DNA from: Manganibacter manganicus
GTDB lineage: Bacteria; Pseudomonadota; Alphaproteobacteria; Rhizobiales; Rhizobiaceae
Assembly (NCBI RefSeq): GCF_002075885.1
Contig: NZ_MDET01000007.1
Coordinates: 216-64,215, forward strand
Reading direction: 5' to 3'
DNA: 64,000 bases
Shown here: one piece after another, positions 35,885 through 43,749 of the stretch
Position numbering within the stretch: position 1 is the stretch's first letter
Layout: every line of letters begins with the position of its first letter
Notes under the pieces: model-generated
Told to the model about the DNA's origin: nothing
What the model saw: only the letters and a program-made list of their open reading frames with translations
The model's database searches: none
Made by a program: the position numbers and the translations under genes

Positions 35885-35965
35885 TCACGGCAAGCCGCGC
35901 CAGTGTCCGCAGACGTATTCAGTGCGTCCGAACCGGCAGCGCGTATAGGGATTAACCCATACCAT
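35885..35965 (-). CDS. possible 26-residue small protein
   Basis: Reads MVWVNPYTRCRFGRTEYVCG then HWRGLP. AAAAGGAG lies six bases before the ATG at 35965, and a strong terminator follows. The peptide is basic and aromatic with two cysteines (Cys10, Cys19). The combination of a strong ribosome-binding site and terminator makes a real small gene plausible. The longer in-frame ORF to 36082 has no support. Confidence 0.45.
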   Translation of the reverse strand: MVWVNPYTRCRFGRTEYVCGHWRGLP

Positions 35966-36086
35966 CGTCATCTCCTTTTTCAGGGCAATGGACCTTGAAA
36001 AGAGACGGTGGAAATGCGAATCTAGGGGTGGAAGCGTCCTAGCATCGCGAGGCTCACCGCCTCTTTTCGATTGCTTGGTCATCTAG

Positions 36087-36119
36087 AGCCGCCATCTCGT
36101 CTCACCGGGATTGGCGGCT
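36087..36119 (+). terminator. hairpin with T-rich tail (plus strand)
   Basis: Stem AGCCGCCA (36087-36094) with TGGCGGCT (36112-36119) and a 17-base loop, then TTCTCTTA. It could end transcripts from the transposase gene, or act as the terminator of the DUF5343 gene before the IS5 insertion on the other strand. Confidence 0.5.
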
Positions 36120-36179
36120 TTCTCTTAGTCTCCCCTCTGACGCCAATGGCCAGAGCGTGAGGGGCTAATCAACTCTCAT

Positions 36180-37058
36180 TAGGCGGTGTGGACGAATTGA
36201 CTCAGGTATAAATTTGAGGGTTCCGCGAAAGAATCCGGTCTGATTCATGGATTGCCGACTGATTCTGGAGGTCGGCGATGTCCACGAAGATGACGGAAAC
36301 GGATTGGGCGGTGGCGCTGGAGGTCTTCCGGGCCTCGCTGCCACGGCGCGGAGCCAAGGGCCGGGACGACCGGCTGTTCCTGGAGGCCCTGCACTATTTC
36401 TCGGTCCACAACATCATCTGGCGGGCGCTGCCGGAGCGCTTCGGCAAATGGAACAGCGTCTGGAAACGGTTCGACCGGCTGAGCAAGGCGGGTGTGTTCG
36501 AAACCTTCTTCGACCACCTCGCCGCGCTCTCATCGTCGGCGCATCTGGTGCAGATGTTCGATTCCACCGTAGTGCGTGCGCATGTGTCGGCCGCAGGTGC
36601 AAAAGGGGGCAGGAAGGTCAGGCCCTCGGCCGCTCGCGCGGCGGCTTTTCGACCAAAATCCATCTGAAGACGGATTTCGACGGCCATCCCATCGCCTTCG
36701 ACCTGACTGGCGGCGAGAAGGGGGACGCGCCACACTTTCCCATCCTGCTCGGCCTCGGTCCCGACGTCGAGCCACGCGCGGCGATCGGCGACAAGGGCTA
36801 CGCCAGCAAGGCCAATCGCCAAGCCGCGCGAGACCGCGGCATCGTTCCCGTCATTCCACGCAAGGCCAATGAGAAGGAGAAGCCGGCCTTCTTCGCCAAG
36901 ACGCTCTACAAAGGCCGTGCCCGCATCGAGCAGGCCGTAGGCAAGCTCAAACGCTTCAAGCGCGTCGCACTACGCTGCGAGAAGACGAAGCGAAACTTCG
37001 CTTCCTTCGTCGCCCTCGCCGCCGGCTTCGTCTTGGTCAAATCCGTCCACACGGCCTA
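36180..37058 (+). mobile_element. IS5-family (IS427-group-like) insertion sequence nested in the transposon
   Basis: The ends are imperfect inverted repeats: AGGCGGTGTGGACGAATTGA at 36181 and, reverse-complemented, AGGCCGTGTGGACGGATTTG ending at 37058. The insertion is flanked by TA at 36180-36181 and 37057-37058, leaving about 875 bp of element. It contains one transposase gene in two overlapping frames. Confidence 0.85.
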
Positions 37059-37059
37059 A
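36278..37059 (+). CDS. IS5-family transposase, two frames joined by a likely -1 frameshift
   Basis: The first frame (36278-36667) encodes the N-terminal part with the first catalytic Asp in VQMFDSTVVRAH. The second frame, entered near 36601-36609, encodes GQALGRSRGGFSTKIHLKTD, the second Asp in AAIGDKGYASKANR and the Glu in GRARIEQAVGKLKRFKRVAL. The frames overlap at AAAAGGGGG (36601-36609), a slippery run where a -1 shift joins them. The arrangement is known for this IS group, so I treat the gene as intact rather than broken. The stop TAA at 37057-37059 lies on the target TA. Confidence 0.85.
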
Positions 37060-37796
37060 CCTTCTCCTTCGTCGTTTTCTTGCTCGGCATATTGCTTTTG
37101 CTTCGGTCGATCATCGACAGGAAAGCAAAAGTCGAGAACGGCCCCAAAGGTATGGAGAAATCTGTCCCTGTCCTGTTTTTGCCAAGACTGCCCGCTAGAC
37201 GGAAGGCTTGCCATCAGCCCAGAAAGTGCTGGAGGGAGGACAGAAAATGCCGTCCCTGCTGGGTTGCCGTTTCCCTGCTGCTTGCTTGCAGGTCCCTTTT
37301 GACGCGCCGCAGTCGGCTTGGCTGCGATTGTGCTCCGCTGTGGCTTTCTTGGTGTCGCCTTAGGCTTTTCCGGGGCGATACCCGCCGCCGAAAACAGACC
37401 TGTGAACAGAGTGACCATTCGGGATTGTTGACCGACCGGCGAATAACTGCGGAAAGCATCTCGTATGCGAACCTCGTCGTCAGTCGCAGGATCAACATAG
37501 GACAATGCATCGGCATAAGCCGCGTTGAGCCATTCTGCCAAGCGCGCTTTGAACTCACCTTCTGGAGCGAGTCGAAGTCCCTCCAGTATTGGAGTTGGCT
37601 TCGCATCATCCCCAATCAGATCCAGGGTTTGCAGGGCCTGCAAGGTGCGCGGTATCAGGCTGCCGGAAATACCGGAGCGCGCAAGAACATCGGTATCCAC
37701 CGGCGTCTGGAGTCCTTTATTCCGATGCCGATCGATCAAAGCGAGAATTGCAGACGCAGGCGCGTATGGTGCGGGGTGATCAGCTGTAACCGGCAT
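37056..37796 (-). CDS. DUF5343 family protein (passenger gene, 246 aa)
   Basis: The N-terminal 140 residues match DUF5343: PYAPASAILALIDRHRNKGL, SGSLIPRTLQALQTLDLIGD, FKARLAEWLNAAYADALSYV, RIRDAFRSYSPVGQQSRMVT. A low-complexity basic linker (KPKATPRKPQRSTIAAKPTA) and a C-terminal helix follow. The function of the family is unknown; the start region looks like a winged helix. The IS5 element is inserted in its stop codon: the present stop is TAG at the junction, and removing the IS gives TAA, so the protein is unchanged. Start at 37796; an in-frame start at 37829 is less likely. Confidence 0.75.
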   Translation of the reverse strand: MPVTADHPAPYAPASAILALIDRHRNKGLQTPVDTDVLARSGISGSLIPRTLQALQTLDLIGDDAKPTPILEGLRLAPEGEFKARLAEWLNAAYADALSYVDPATDDEVRIRDAFRSYSPVGQQSRMVTLFTGLFSAAGIAPEKPKATPRKPQRSTIAAKPTAARQKGPASKQQGNGNPAGTAFSVLPPALSGLMASLPSSGQSWQKQDRDRFLHTFGAVLDFCFPVDDRPKQKQYAEQENDEGEG

Positions 37797-37975
37797 TGCG
37801 TAGTTCTCCGCCAGAATCGTTAAAACCACTCTGTACCGCCCTAGAGATCATGTCAATTATTGGTTTTGTTCGCGTTTTGAATTGTCGGGTATTAGAAATT
37901 GCACTATAAGCATTTGATTTTTAATGATAATTATTCTATCTTCCGAGTTGTATCGGAACCGTGCGAGGAACGCTT

Positions 37976-38197
37976 ATGTCGAATTGTGTGGATAATTGCC
38001 GAATCATCAGGCGTGAATGCGGAGGATGGCTTGGATTTTCTGCTTGTGATGACGGCCTTAACGTTGGTGTCGTCGGGCAGTCGCAGGAGCAAACCGAAAC
38101 GCTTCTCGCGCATGCTACAGAACGCTGGCGCTTTCTGCTAGGATCGCAGTCCGGCCAAGAAAAGGACGACCCGACTGATGGCGGACGTAAAGAGTAA
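37976..38197 (+). CDS. small passenger protein (73 aa)
   Basis: Reads MSNCVDNCRIIRRECGGWLG, then FSACDDGLNVGVVGQSQEQT. It has four Cys in the first 28 residues (C4, C8, C15, C24). GAGGA lies upstream of the ATG. It is divergent from the DUF5343 gene with 179 bases between, and overlaps the next gene by 20 bases. Function unknown. Confidence 0.55.
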   Translation: MSNCVDNCRIIRRECGGWLGFSACDDGLNVGVVGQSQEQTETLLAHATERWRFLLGSQSGQEKDDPTDGGRKE

Positions 38198-38330
38198 GAC
38201 CCAGCGCGAGAAATTCGAAGAAGCCGCCCGTGATCTGGAAACGGACGACTCGGAAGAAGCCTTCGACGCGAAGCTAAAGAAGATCGCGAAAACGCCGCCG
38301 CCCAAGGATGACAAGCGCAAGCCGTCGTGA
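38178..38330 (+). CDS. small charged passenger protein (50 aa)
   Basis: Reads MADVKSKTQREKFEEAARDL and ends KTPPPKDDKRKPS; highly charged, probably helical then disordered. It overlaps the gene before it by 20 bases and the one after it by four (GTGA). AAAGGAC lies upstream. No family assigned; similar 50-residue proteins occur in rhizobial genomes. Confidence 0.55.
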   Translation: MADVKSKTQREKFEEAARDLETDDSEEAFDAKLKKIAKTPPPKDDKRKPS

Positions 38331-38470
38331 TTGCCTACGTCGTCAGCTTTCTGGCGTGTCTTTCTGCATTGTTGGCCGTCATGCGGCCTTCCACATGGTC
38401 GCTCATCGCAGCCGGTACGTTTAATGCCATTGCTGCATATGTTTGGCTGACTGGTTTGTCAAATATATAA
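38327..38470 (+). CDS. small membrane passenger protein (47 aa) ending in the terminal repeat
   Basis: GTG start at 38327 overlaps the preceding stop. Reads MIAYVVSFLACLSALLAVMR and then LIAAGTFNAIAAYVWLTGLS, two membrane helices. The last residues (GLSNI) and the TAA stop (38468-38470) lie within the right terminal inverted repeat (38453-38475), so the gene is tied to the transposon end. Confidence 0.5.
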   Translation: MIAYVVSFLACLSALLAVMRPSTWSLIAAGTFNAIAAYVWLTGLSNI

Positions 38471-38475
38471 TCGCC
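38453..38475 (-). repeat. right terminal inverted repeat of the IS1595-family transposon
   Basis: Exact reverse complement of 34712-34734. The target duplication CGATCAAA follows at 38476-38483. Confidence 0.93.
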
Positions 38476-38587
38476 CGATCAAATCAAGAACAATAAGAGA
38501 ACAACCTATCGGGGAAGTTGCGCCCAGGTTGTATTCCGTTGTGCCCGCAGAACAAACACTGCCGAGGGAACGCGGCAATCGCGATTG

Positions 38588-39529
38588 CTATGGCCGCTTC
38601 GCCTCGACGACGTCCCAGAACAGCGCGGCAATGTCGGCTCCACCGAAACGCTTGATCTCGCGAATGCCGGTCGGCGACGTGACATTGATTTCGGTCATCC
38701 AGTCGCCAATCACGTCGATGCCAACAAGGATAAAACCCCGCTCCTTGAGGGAAGGCCCGATCGCGGCGCAAATCTCGCGTTCGCGCGGCGTCAGTTCGGC
38801 TTTTTCGGCCCGTCCGCCGATATGCATGTTGGAACGCGATTCGGTTTCGGCCGGCACGCGATTGACGGCGCCGACGGGTTCGCCGTCGATCAGGATGATG
38901 CGCTTGTCGCCCTTGCGAACGTCTTTCAGATAGCGCTGCACGATGAAGGGTTCCGGGAAGGCCTGCGCGAACATTTCAAGCAGCGAGGCAAGGTTGCGGT
39001 CGCCCTCATGCAGATGGAACACGCCGGCGCCGCCATTGCCGTAGAGCGGCTTGATGATGATGTCGCCATGCGCCTTGCGAAAGGCGGCGACCTCGCGCGG
39101 GTCCTTGGTGATCAGCGTTTCCGGCATCAGGCCCGAGAATTCGGTGACGAAGATTTTCTCCGGGCTGTTGCGCACCCAGGCCGGATCGTTCACCACCAGC
39201 GTCTTCGGATGAATGCGTTCGAGGATATGGGTTGTAGTGATGTAATTCATGTCGAAGGGCGGATCCTGGCGCAAAAGCACCACATCCATCTCCGACAGGT
39301 CGGTGCGCACCGGTTCGCCCAGCGTGAAATGGTTGCCCTGCTCGTCGCGCACCATCATCTCCTCGACACGGGCGAAGACCTCGCCGTCGAGCATCGAAAG
39401 GCGATCGGGCGTGTAGTGATAAAGGCTGTGCCCGCGCCTTTGCGCCTCGAGGCTAAGCGCGAATGTGGTGTCGCCGGCGATGGCCGTCTTTGCAATATGA
39501 TCCATCTGGATGGCGATCTTGAGCGGCAT
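38588..39529 (-). CDS. gshB: glutathione synthetase
   Basis: ATP-dependent ligation of glycine to gamma-glutamylcysteine in the cytoplasm. The 313-residue protein has the ATP-grasp fold: [76 protein letters not shown], and the end [17 protein letters not shown]. Start at 39529 ([12 protein letters not shown]), with GGAG upstream. The transposon target site lies 105 bases past its stop, between it and yifB. Confidence 0.96.
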   Translation of the reverse strand: MPLKIAIQMDHIAKTAIAGDTTFALSLEAQRRGHSLYHYTPDRLSMLDGEVFARVEEMMVRDEQGNHFTLGEPVRTDLSEMDVVLLRQDPPFDMNYITTTHILERIHPKTLVVNDPAWVRNSPEKIFVTEFSGLMPETLITKDPREVAAFRKAHGDIIIKPLYGNGGAGVFHLHEGDRNLASLLEMFAQAFPEPFIVQRYLKDVRKGDKRIILIDGEPVGAVNRVPAETESRSNMHIGGRAEKAELTPREREICAAIGPSLKERGFILVGIDVIGDWMTEINVTSPTGIREIKRFGGADIAALFWDVVEAKRP

Positions 39530-39793
39530 GGCAATCTCCGGAAGCAAAGCTCGGCCCAAGCATGTATAGGCTTGCGGGCCAAGTGCCAATCCCGTCGCTG
39601 CAAGCACCGGGCCGTCCGGCCTCGCATCATGCGCCGTACGCGGGATTTGTAGCCGCTGCCTGCCTTGTGCCAGCCCTGCGCCATCGCTTCGGCCAGCGGC
39701 GATTGTCGGACAAAAGCCCCGCCGCCGATACCTTTCCTAAACGCTTTTGCTGCCACCGTCCGCCTCGCTTCGAGAAGAACGGCAGGAACGTCG

Positions 39794-41143
39794 ATGCACA
39801 TGCCTTTTGGCGCCGGAATGGCCGGCAGCGAAAGCACCGATCTGGCTTTTACCGACCCATTGACCGGATTGGGCAATCGCCGGCGCTTCTTCGACAAGAC
39901 TTCTCGGCTGATCGAGGAGCGCGCCGACGATCCCGCGCCCTTTGCGATCGGCATTCTCGACCTGGACGGCTTCAAGCCGATCAACGACCTTTTCGGACAC
40001 CGGGCAGGTGACGACATTCTGGCTCAGGCCGCCATGCGCCTGCGCGCCACCATCGACCATCATTCGGCGGTATGCCGCATCGGCGCGGATGAGTTCGCCT
40101 TCCTGTATCCGTTGGTATTCTCCGAAGATGCCGCGCTCGACAAGGCGCAGATGCTGATCGAGATCCTGTCGGCGCCCTACGATGTCGGAGAGCGCACGGC
40201 ACGCCTTTCCGCTTCCATCGGCTGTTCGCTGTTCTATTCGGGCGACGAAACGACGGAAATTCTTGTCAGCAAGGCCGAGACGGCGCTGTATCACGCCAAG
40301 CGCTCCGGCCGGGGCAAGGTCGTCGTCTATAGCCGCGAGATGGAAGAGGCGGCGAAGCGGGTCACGCGCATCGAGCAGGCATTGCGCCGCGCCGTGGCGG
40401 CTGGCGAGGTGGAGCCGCATTTTCAACCTATCGTCGATCTCGCCACGCGGCGCATCATCGGTTTCGAGGCCCTGGCGCGCTGGACGGATCGCGATCTCGG
40501 TCCGGTGTCGCCGGTCGTTTTCATCCCGATTGCCGAGGAGCGCGGTATCATCGGACCGCTGTCGCAACTGGTGCTGCGCAAGGCCGCCGAAGTCGCCCGC
40601 GGCTGGCCAAAAGATTTGTTCCTGTCCTTCAACCTGTCGCCCTCGCAACTCGTTGACCAGAATACCGGCCTGCATATCCTGTCGATCCTCGACCGCACCG
40701 GCTTCGATCCGCGCCGGCTGGAAATCGAGATCACCGAGACCGGTCTGATGAACGATCCGGCGTCGGCCAAGAAGATCGTCGAGGATCTGCAACGCGTCGG
40801 AATTCGCGTCTCGCTCGACGATTTCGGCACCGGGCAGTCGTCACTCGGCCGGTTGCGCGAATTCAGTTTCGACAAGCTGAAGATCGACCGCGCCTTTATC
40901 TCCTCGCTGCTTAACGACAAGCCGTCGCAGCATATCATTCGCGCGATCCTGGCCATGTGCGAAGGGCTGGGCATGGATGTGGTGGCGGAAGGCATTGAGG
41001 ATGAGGCGCAAGCCGACCGCCTCGTGCAGTTCGGCTGTGCCGGTGGACAGGGCTTTCTGTTCGGCAAGCCTGCCGATGCCGAAGCCACCCTCGGCTATCT
41101 GCATGACGCCCTTCGCGGCGCCAGGCGGCTAAGGGCGGTGTAA
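39794..41143 (+). CDS. GGDEF/EAL cyclic-di-GMP phosphodiesterase (449 aa)
   Basis: Cytoplasmic c-di-GMP enzyme with no sensor or membrane region. The GGDEF domain (about 15-175) has LAFTDPLTGLGNRRRFFD but the active site reads GADEF instead of GGDEF, so cyclase activity is doubtful. The EAL domain (about 195-440) is intact: FEALARW, SFNLSPSQL, EIEITETGLM, SLDDFGTGQSSLGRL, KLKIDRAFI, VVAEGIEDE and GQGFLFGKP. I infer a phosphodiesterase, possibly GTP-tuned. The ATG at 39794 follows AGGAA. Confidence 0.9.
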   Translation: MHMPFGAGMAGSESTDLAFTDPLTGLGNRRRFFDKTSRLIEERADDPAPFAIGILDLDGFKPINDLFGHRAGDDILAQAAMRLRATIDHHSAVCRIGADEFAFLYPLVFSEDAALDKAQMLIEILSAPYDVGERTARLSASIGCSLFYSGDETTEILVSKAETALYHAKRSGRGKVVVYSREMEEAAKRVTRIEQALRRAVAAGEVEPHFQPIVDLATRRIIGFEALARWTDRDLGPVSPVVFIPIAEERGIIGPLSQLVLRKAAEVARGWPKDLFLSFNLSPSQLVDQNTGLHILSILDRTGFDPRRLEIEITETGLMNDPASAKKIVEDLQRVGIRVSLDDFGTGQSSLGRLREFSFDKLKIDRAFISSLLNDKPSQHIIRAILAMCEGLGMDVVAEGIEDEAQADRLVQFGCAGGQGFLFGKPADAEATLGYLHDALRGARRLRAV

Positions 41144-41255
41144 GGTCGAGCCGCTTCCATTTTTGTCGGACAAATCTGTTTGATGGTGCATTTTCCCGCT
41201 TGCTCCCACGGCGCGGGCGAATAGGATGCGCGGCGAAAAATCAGGAGAATCCGTC

Positions 41256-42023
41256 ATGTTGCCATCGGTCCGCTTTGCCGATCTGGAAGGGGCGTCGGTA
41301 TTGATCACCGGCGGCGGTTCGGGCATTGGCGCGGCGCTGACGGAGGGTTTTTGCCGGCAGGGCTCTAAAGTCGCCTTCATCGACATCGCCGATGCCGAAA
41401 GCCGTGCCCTATGCGACAGGCTCGAAGCGGGGACCAGGAATCGGCCGCTCTACATCAATGCCGATCTGCGCAACATCGATGCGCTGCGCGCGGCGGTGCA
41501 GAAAGCGGCGGCGGCACATGGGCCGGTGACGGTGCTGGTCAACGATGCCGCGCGTGATGACCGTCATACGCTCGAAGACATGACGCCTGAGGCTTGGGAT
41601 GCCAATCAGGCCATCAATATCCGCCCGCATGCGTTCACCGCGCAAGCCGTGGTCGATGGCATGAAGGCGGCGGGCAAGGGATCGATCGTGAATTTCACCT
41701 CCACCTCCTTCATGCTGAATATCGGCGACATGCCGGCCTATACGGCGGCCAAGGCGGCGGTGATCGGGCTGACCAAGGGGCTGGCCGGCCGCTACGGCCA
41801 GTTCGGCATCCGGGTCAACGCCATTGCGCCCGGCTGGGTCATCACCGAACGGCAGCGCAAGCTGTGGGTCAAGGGCGATCAACTCGAAAAACATATCGAG
41901 CGCCAGGCGATCCCACGCGAGATGGCGGCGGACGACATGGTCGGTCCATGCCTGTTTCTCGCCTCCGATGCAGCAAGCATGCTGACGGCGCAAACCCTGA
42001 TCGTCGATGGCGGCATATTGTGA
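41256..42023 (+). CDS. SDR-family sugar dehydrogenase (galactose 1-dehydrogenase-like)
   Basis: NAD(P)-dependent short-chain dehydrogenase, probably oxidising galactose or a related aldose at the start of the De Ley-Doudoroff route. Cofactor motif SVLITGGGSGIGAALTEGF (about 15-33), VNDAARDDRH in place of NNAG, active-site Ser in FTSTSFMLN, and YTAAK. The 255-residue length is normal. The ATG at 41256 follows AGGAG. It overlaps the kinase gene by four bases, which makes the pathway assignment stronger; the exact sugar is inferred. Confidence 0.85.
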   Translation: MLPSVRFADLEGASVLITGGGSGIGAALTEGFCRQGSKVAFIDIADAESRALCDRLEAGTRNRPLYINADLRNIDALRAAVQKAAAAHGPVTVLVNDAARDDRHTLEDMTPEAWDANQAINIRPHAFTAQAVVDGMKAAGKGSIVNFTSTSFMLNIGDMPAYTAAKAAVIGLTKGLAGRYGQFGIRVNAIAPGWVITERQRKLWVKGDQLEKHIERQAIPREMAADDMVGPCLFLASDAASMLTAQTLIVDGGIL

Positions 42024-42973
42024 GCGGCGCGCCGGCCGTTGCCATTGCCGATTGGGGCACGACGCGGCTGCGGGTCTGGCTGCTGGACGCCGCAGGCAAG
42101 GCGCTGGCGGAAAGACGTGCCGATGACGGCCTGATCGGCGCGCGCGTAAAAGGATTTGCTGCCGTGCTGGAGGCTCATCTTGCCGCCATGGGCGCGGCAA
42201 CTGACCTGCCGGTGATGATTTGCGGCATGGCGGGTTCGCGCCAGGGATGGGTGGAGGCGGCCTATGTCGATGTTCCCTCGCCCATTGCGGCCATCCTCGA
42301 AGGCGCGGTGCGGGTTCCGGGCACGGCGCGCGATATCCGCATCGTGCCGGGACTGGCGCAGCGGCGCGAAGACCGCCCTGACGTCATCCGCGGCGAGGAA
42401 ACCCAGCTTGCCGGCGCGGGCCTGCCCCCTACCGGCCGTCATCTTGTCTGCATGCCGGGCACACATTCCAAATGGATCGAAGTCGAAGACGGCGCGGTCG
42501 CAGGCTTCGGCACCTGGCCGACCGGCGAGCTTTATTCGGTGCTGGCGGACCATTCGATCCTGCGTCATTCGCTGGGCGAAAATCCGGCCGCGGTCGGCGC
42601 CGGAAACCCGGCCTTCCGGCGCTGGTGTGAAGCGGCTCTTGCCGAAGGCGGCGACATTGCCGGCAGGCTGTTTTCCATCCGCGCCGCCGGCCTTCTGCAC
42701 GGGCTGGGCGAGGCAGATGCCGCCGCCTGCCTGTCCGGCCTGCTGATCGGCGGCGAGATCGCCTCGGCCAGCCGCCGCTATCGAATTGCGCAGGAACCGC
42801 TGGTGCTGATCGCTTCGGGCGCGCTTGGCGCGCTTTATGGTGCGGCATTGGGTTTCGCCGGGCACACGGTCAGGCTGGTCGATGCGGATGAGGCGGTCCG
42901 CGTCGGTCTGTTCGAGGCCGCGCGCCACAACGGCATGATTGCCGTCGAACCGACCGATGGAGACAGGCAATGA
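42020..42973 (+). CDS. dgoK: 2-dehydro-3-deoxygalactonokinase
   Basis: Phosphorylates 2-keto-3-deoxygalactonate. The DgoK-family pattern is VAIADWGTTRLRVWLLDAAG at the N-terminus (phosphate loop), VMICGMAGSRQGWVEAAYVD, IRGEETQLAGAG, CMPGTHSKWIEVEDG and the end VLIASGALGALYGAAL. It starts with GTG overlapping the SDR stop (GTGA), and ends in ATGA shared with the aldolase start, so all three are translated together. Confidence 0.92.
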   Translation: MSGAPAVAIADWGTTRLRVWLLDAAGKALAERRADDGLIGARVKGFAAVLEAHLAAMGAATDLPVMICGMAGSRQGWVEAAYVDVPSPIAAILEGAVRVPGTARDIRIVPGLAQRREDRPDVIRGEETQLAGAGLPPTGRHLVCMPGTHSKWIEVEDGAVAGFGTWPTGELYSVLADHSILRHSLGENPAAVGAGNPAFRRWCEAALAEGGDIAGRLFSIRAAGLLHGLGEADAAACLSGLLIGGEIASASRRYRIAQEPLVLIASGALGALYGAALGFAGHTVRLVDADEAVRVGLFEAARHNGMIAVEPTDGDRQ

Positions 42974-43608
42974 CTGTTACCGCGCCCTACCCGAAGCTGA
43001 AGCGCGGCCTCGTCGCCATATTGCGCGGACTTGTGCCGCAAGAGGCGGTCGCCACGGCCAGCGCCATCTACGAGGCGGGCATTGAAGCGATCGAGGTACC
43101 GCTCAATTCGCCCGATCCATTCACCTCGATCGCCGCGATTGCCGAAGCACTGCCAGCAACCGCGCTGGTGGGCGCAGGCACGGTGCTGGCGCCGGCCGAT
43201 GTCGACCGGCTGAACGATGCCGGTGGGAAACTGCTGGTCAGCCCCAATATCGACGCCGCCGTCATGGAACGCGCGGCGCGGCATGGGCTGGTAACGATGC
43301 CCGGCGTGTTCACGCCCTCCGAAGCCTTTCAGGCGCTGGCGCTCGGCGCGTCGGCGCTAAAGTTCTTCCCGGCCAGCGTGCTTGGCCCCGGCGGTATCGC
43401 GGCGATGCGCGCCGTGCTGCCGAAGGCGGCAATCGTCGGCGCGGTCGGCGGCGTCTCCGACAAGGATTTTGCCGGCTACAAGGCGGCGGGCGTCAGCGTC
43501 TTCGGCCTCGGCTCCAGCCTGTTCAAACCCGGTATGGGGCTGGACGAGGTTACCGAGCGGGCGCGTTCGGCGGCTGCGGCATGGAATGCCGCCTTCGACG
43601 CCGAATAG
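42970..43608 (+). CDS. dgoA: 2-dehydro-3-deoxy-6-phosphogalactonate aldolase
   Basis: Class I aldolase splitting KDPGal to pyruvate and glyceraldehyde 3-phosphate. The motifs are VAILRGLVPQEA (Arg binding phosphate), IEAIEVPLNSPDP (catalytic Glu), LVGAGTVLAP, and ALKFFPASVLGP with the Schiff-base Lys. The 212-residue length is typical. Last gene of the operon; no galactonate dehydratase (dgoD) is present in the window, so that step must be encoded elsewhere. Confidence 0.94.
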   Translation: MTVTAPYPKLKRGLVAILRGLVPQEAVATASAIYEAGIEAIEVPLNSPDPFTSIAAIAEALPATALVGAGTVLAPADVDRLNDAGGKLLVSPNIDAAVMERAARHGLVTMPGVFTPSEAFQALALGASALKFFPASVLGPGGIAAMRAVLPKAAIVGAVGGVSDKDFAGYKAAGVSVFGLGSSLFKPGMGLDEVTERARSAAAAWNAAFDAE

Positions 43609-43749
43609 ACTTTCCACCGATGCGGTGGCCTTTTCGGCAGGCCCAATGGCAGGGCGCAAGCTGCCGGCTTGAGCAAAGGTTGAAAAGGCGGCACAACAGT
43701 TTCCGACAGAGGAATTTCGCGGCTTTGCCGCCTTTTTCGGAGAATGGTG

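Larger units (their letters stand above)
34712..38475. mobile_element. IS1595-family transposon with passenger genes (3764 bp), interrupted by an IS5 element
   Basis: Terminal inverted repeats of 23 bp, perfect, at 34712-34734 and 38453-38475 (GGCGATTATATATTTGAC... inward). They are flanked by the 8-bp target duplication CGATCAAA at 34704-34711 and 38476-38483. 8-bp duplications and passenger genes are known for the IS1595 family. The contents are the transposase, a 26-codon ORF, an inserted IS5-family element, a DUF5343 gene and three very small genes. Removing the element restores an intergenic space of about 230 bp between gshB and yifB. Confidence 0.92.

Noticed and set aside
36278..37059. 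IS5 transposase as a pseudogene
   Set aside because: The two frames meet at A4G5 with all catalytic residues present, a known programmed frameshift layout, so I kept it as one functional gene.
37080..37823. 247-codon plus-strand ORF opposite DUF5343
   Set aside because: The minus strand matches DUF5343 blocks; the plus frame is a shadow.
41594..42019. In-frame upstream extension of dgoK
   Set aside because: It overlaps the SDR gene by more than 400 bases; the GTG at 42020 makes the normal four-base overlap.
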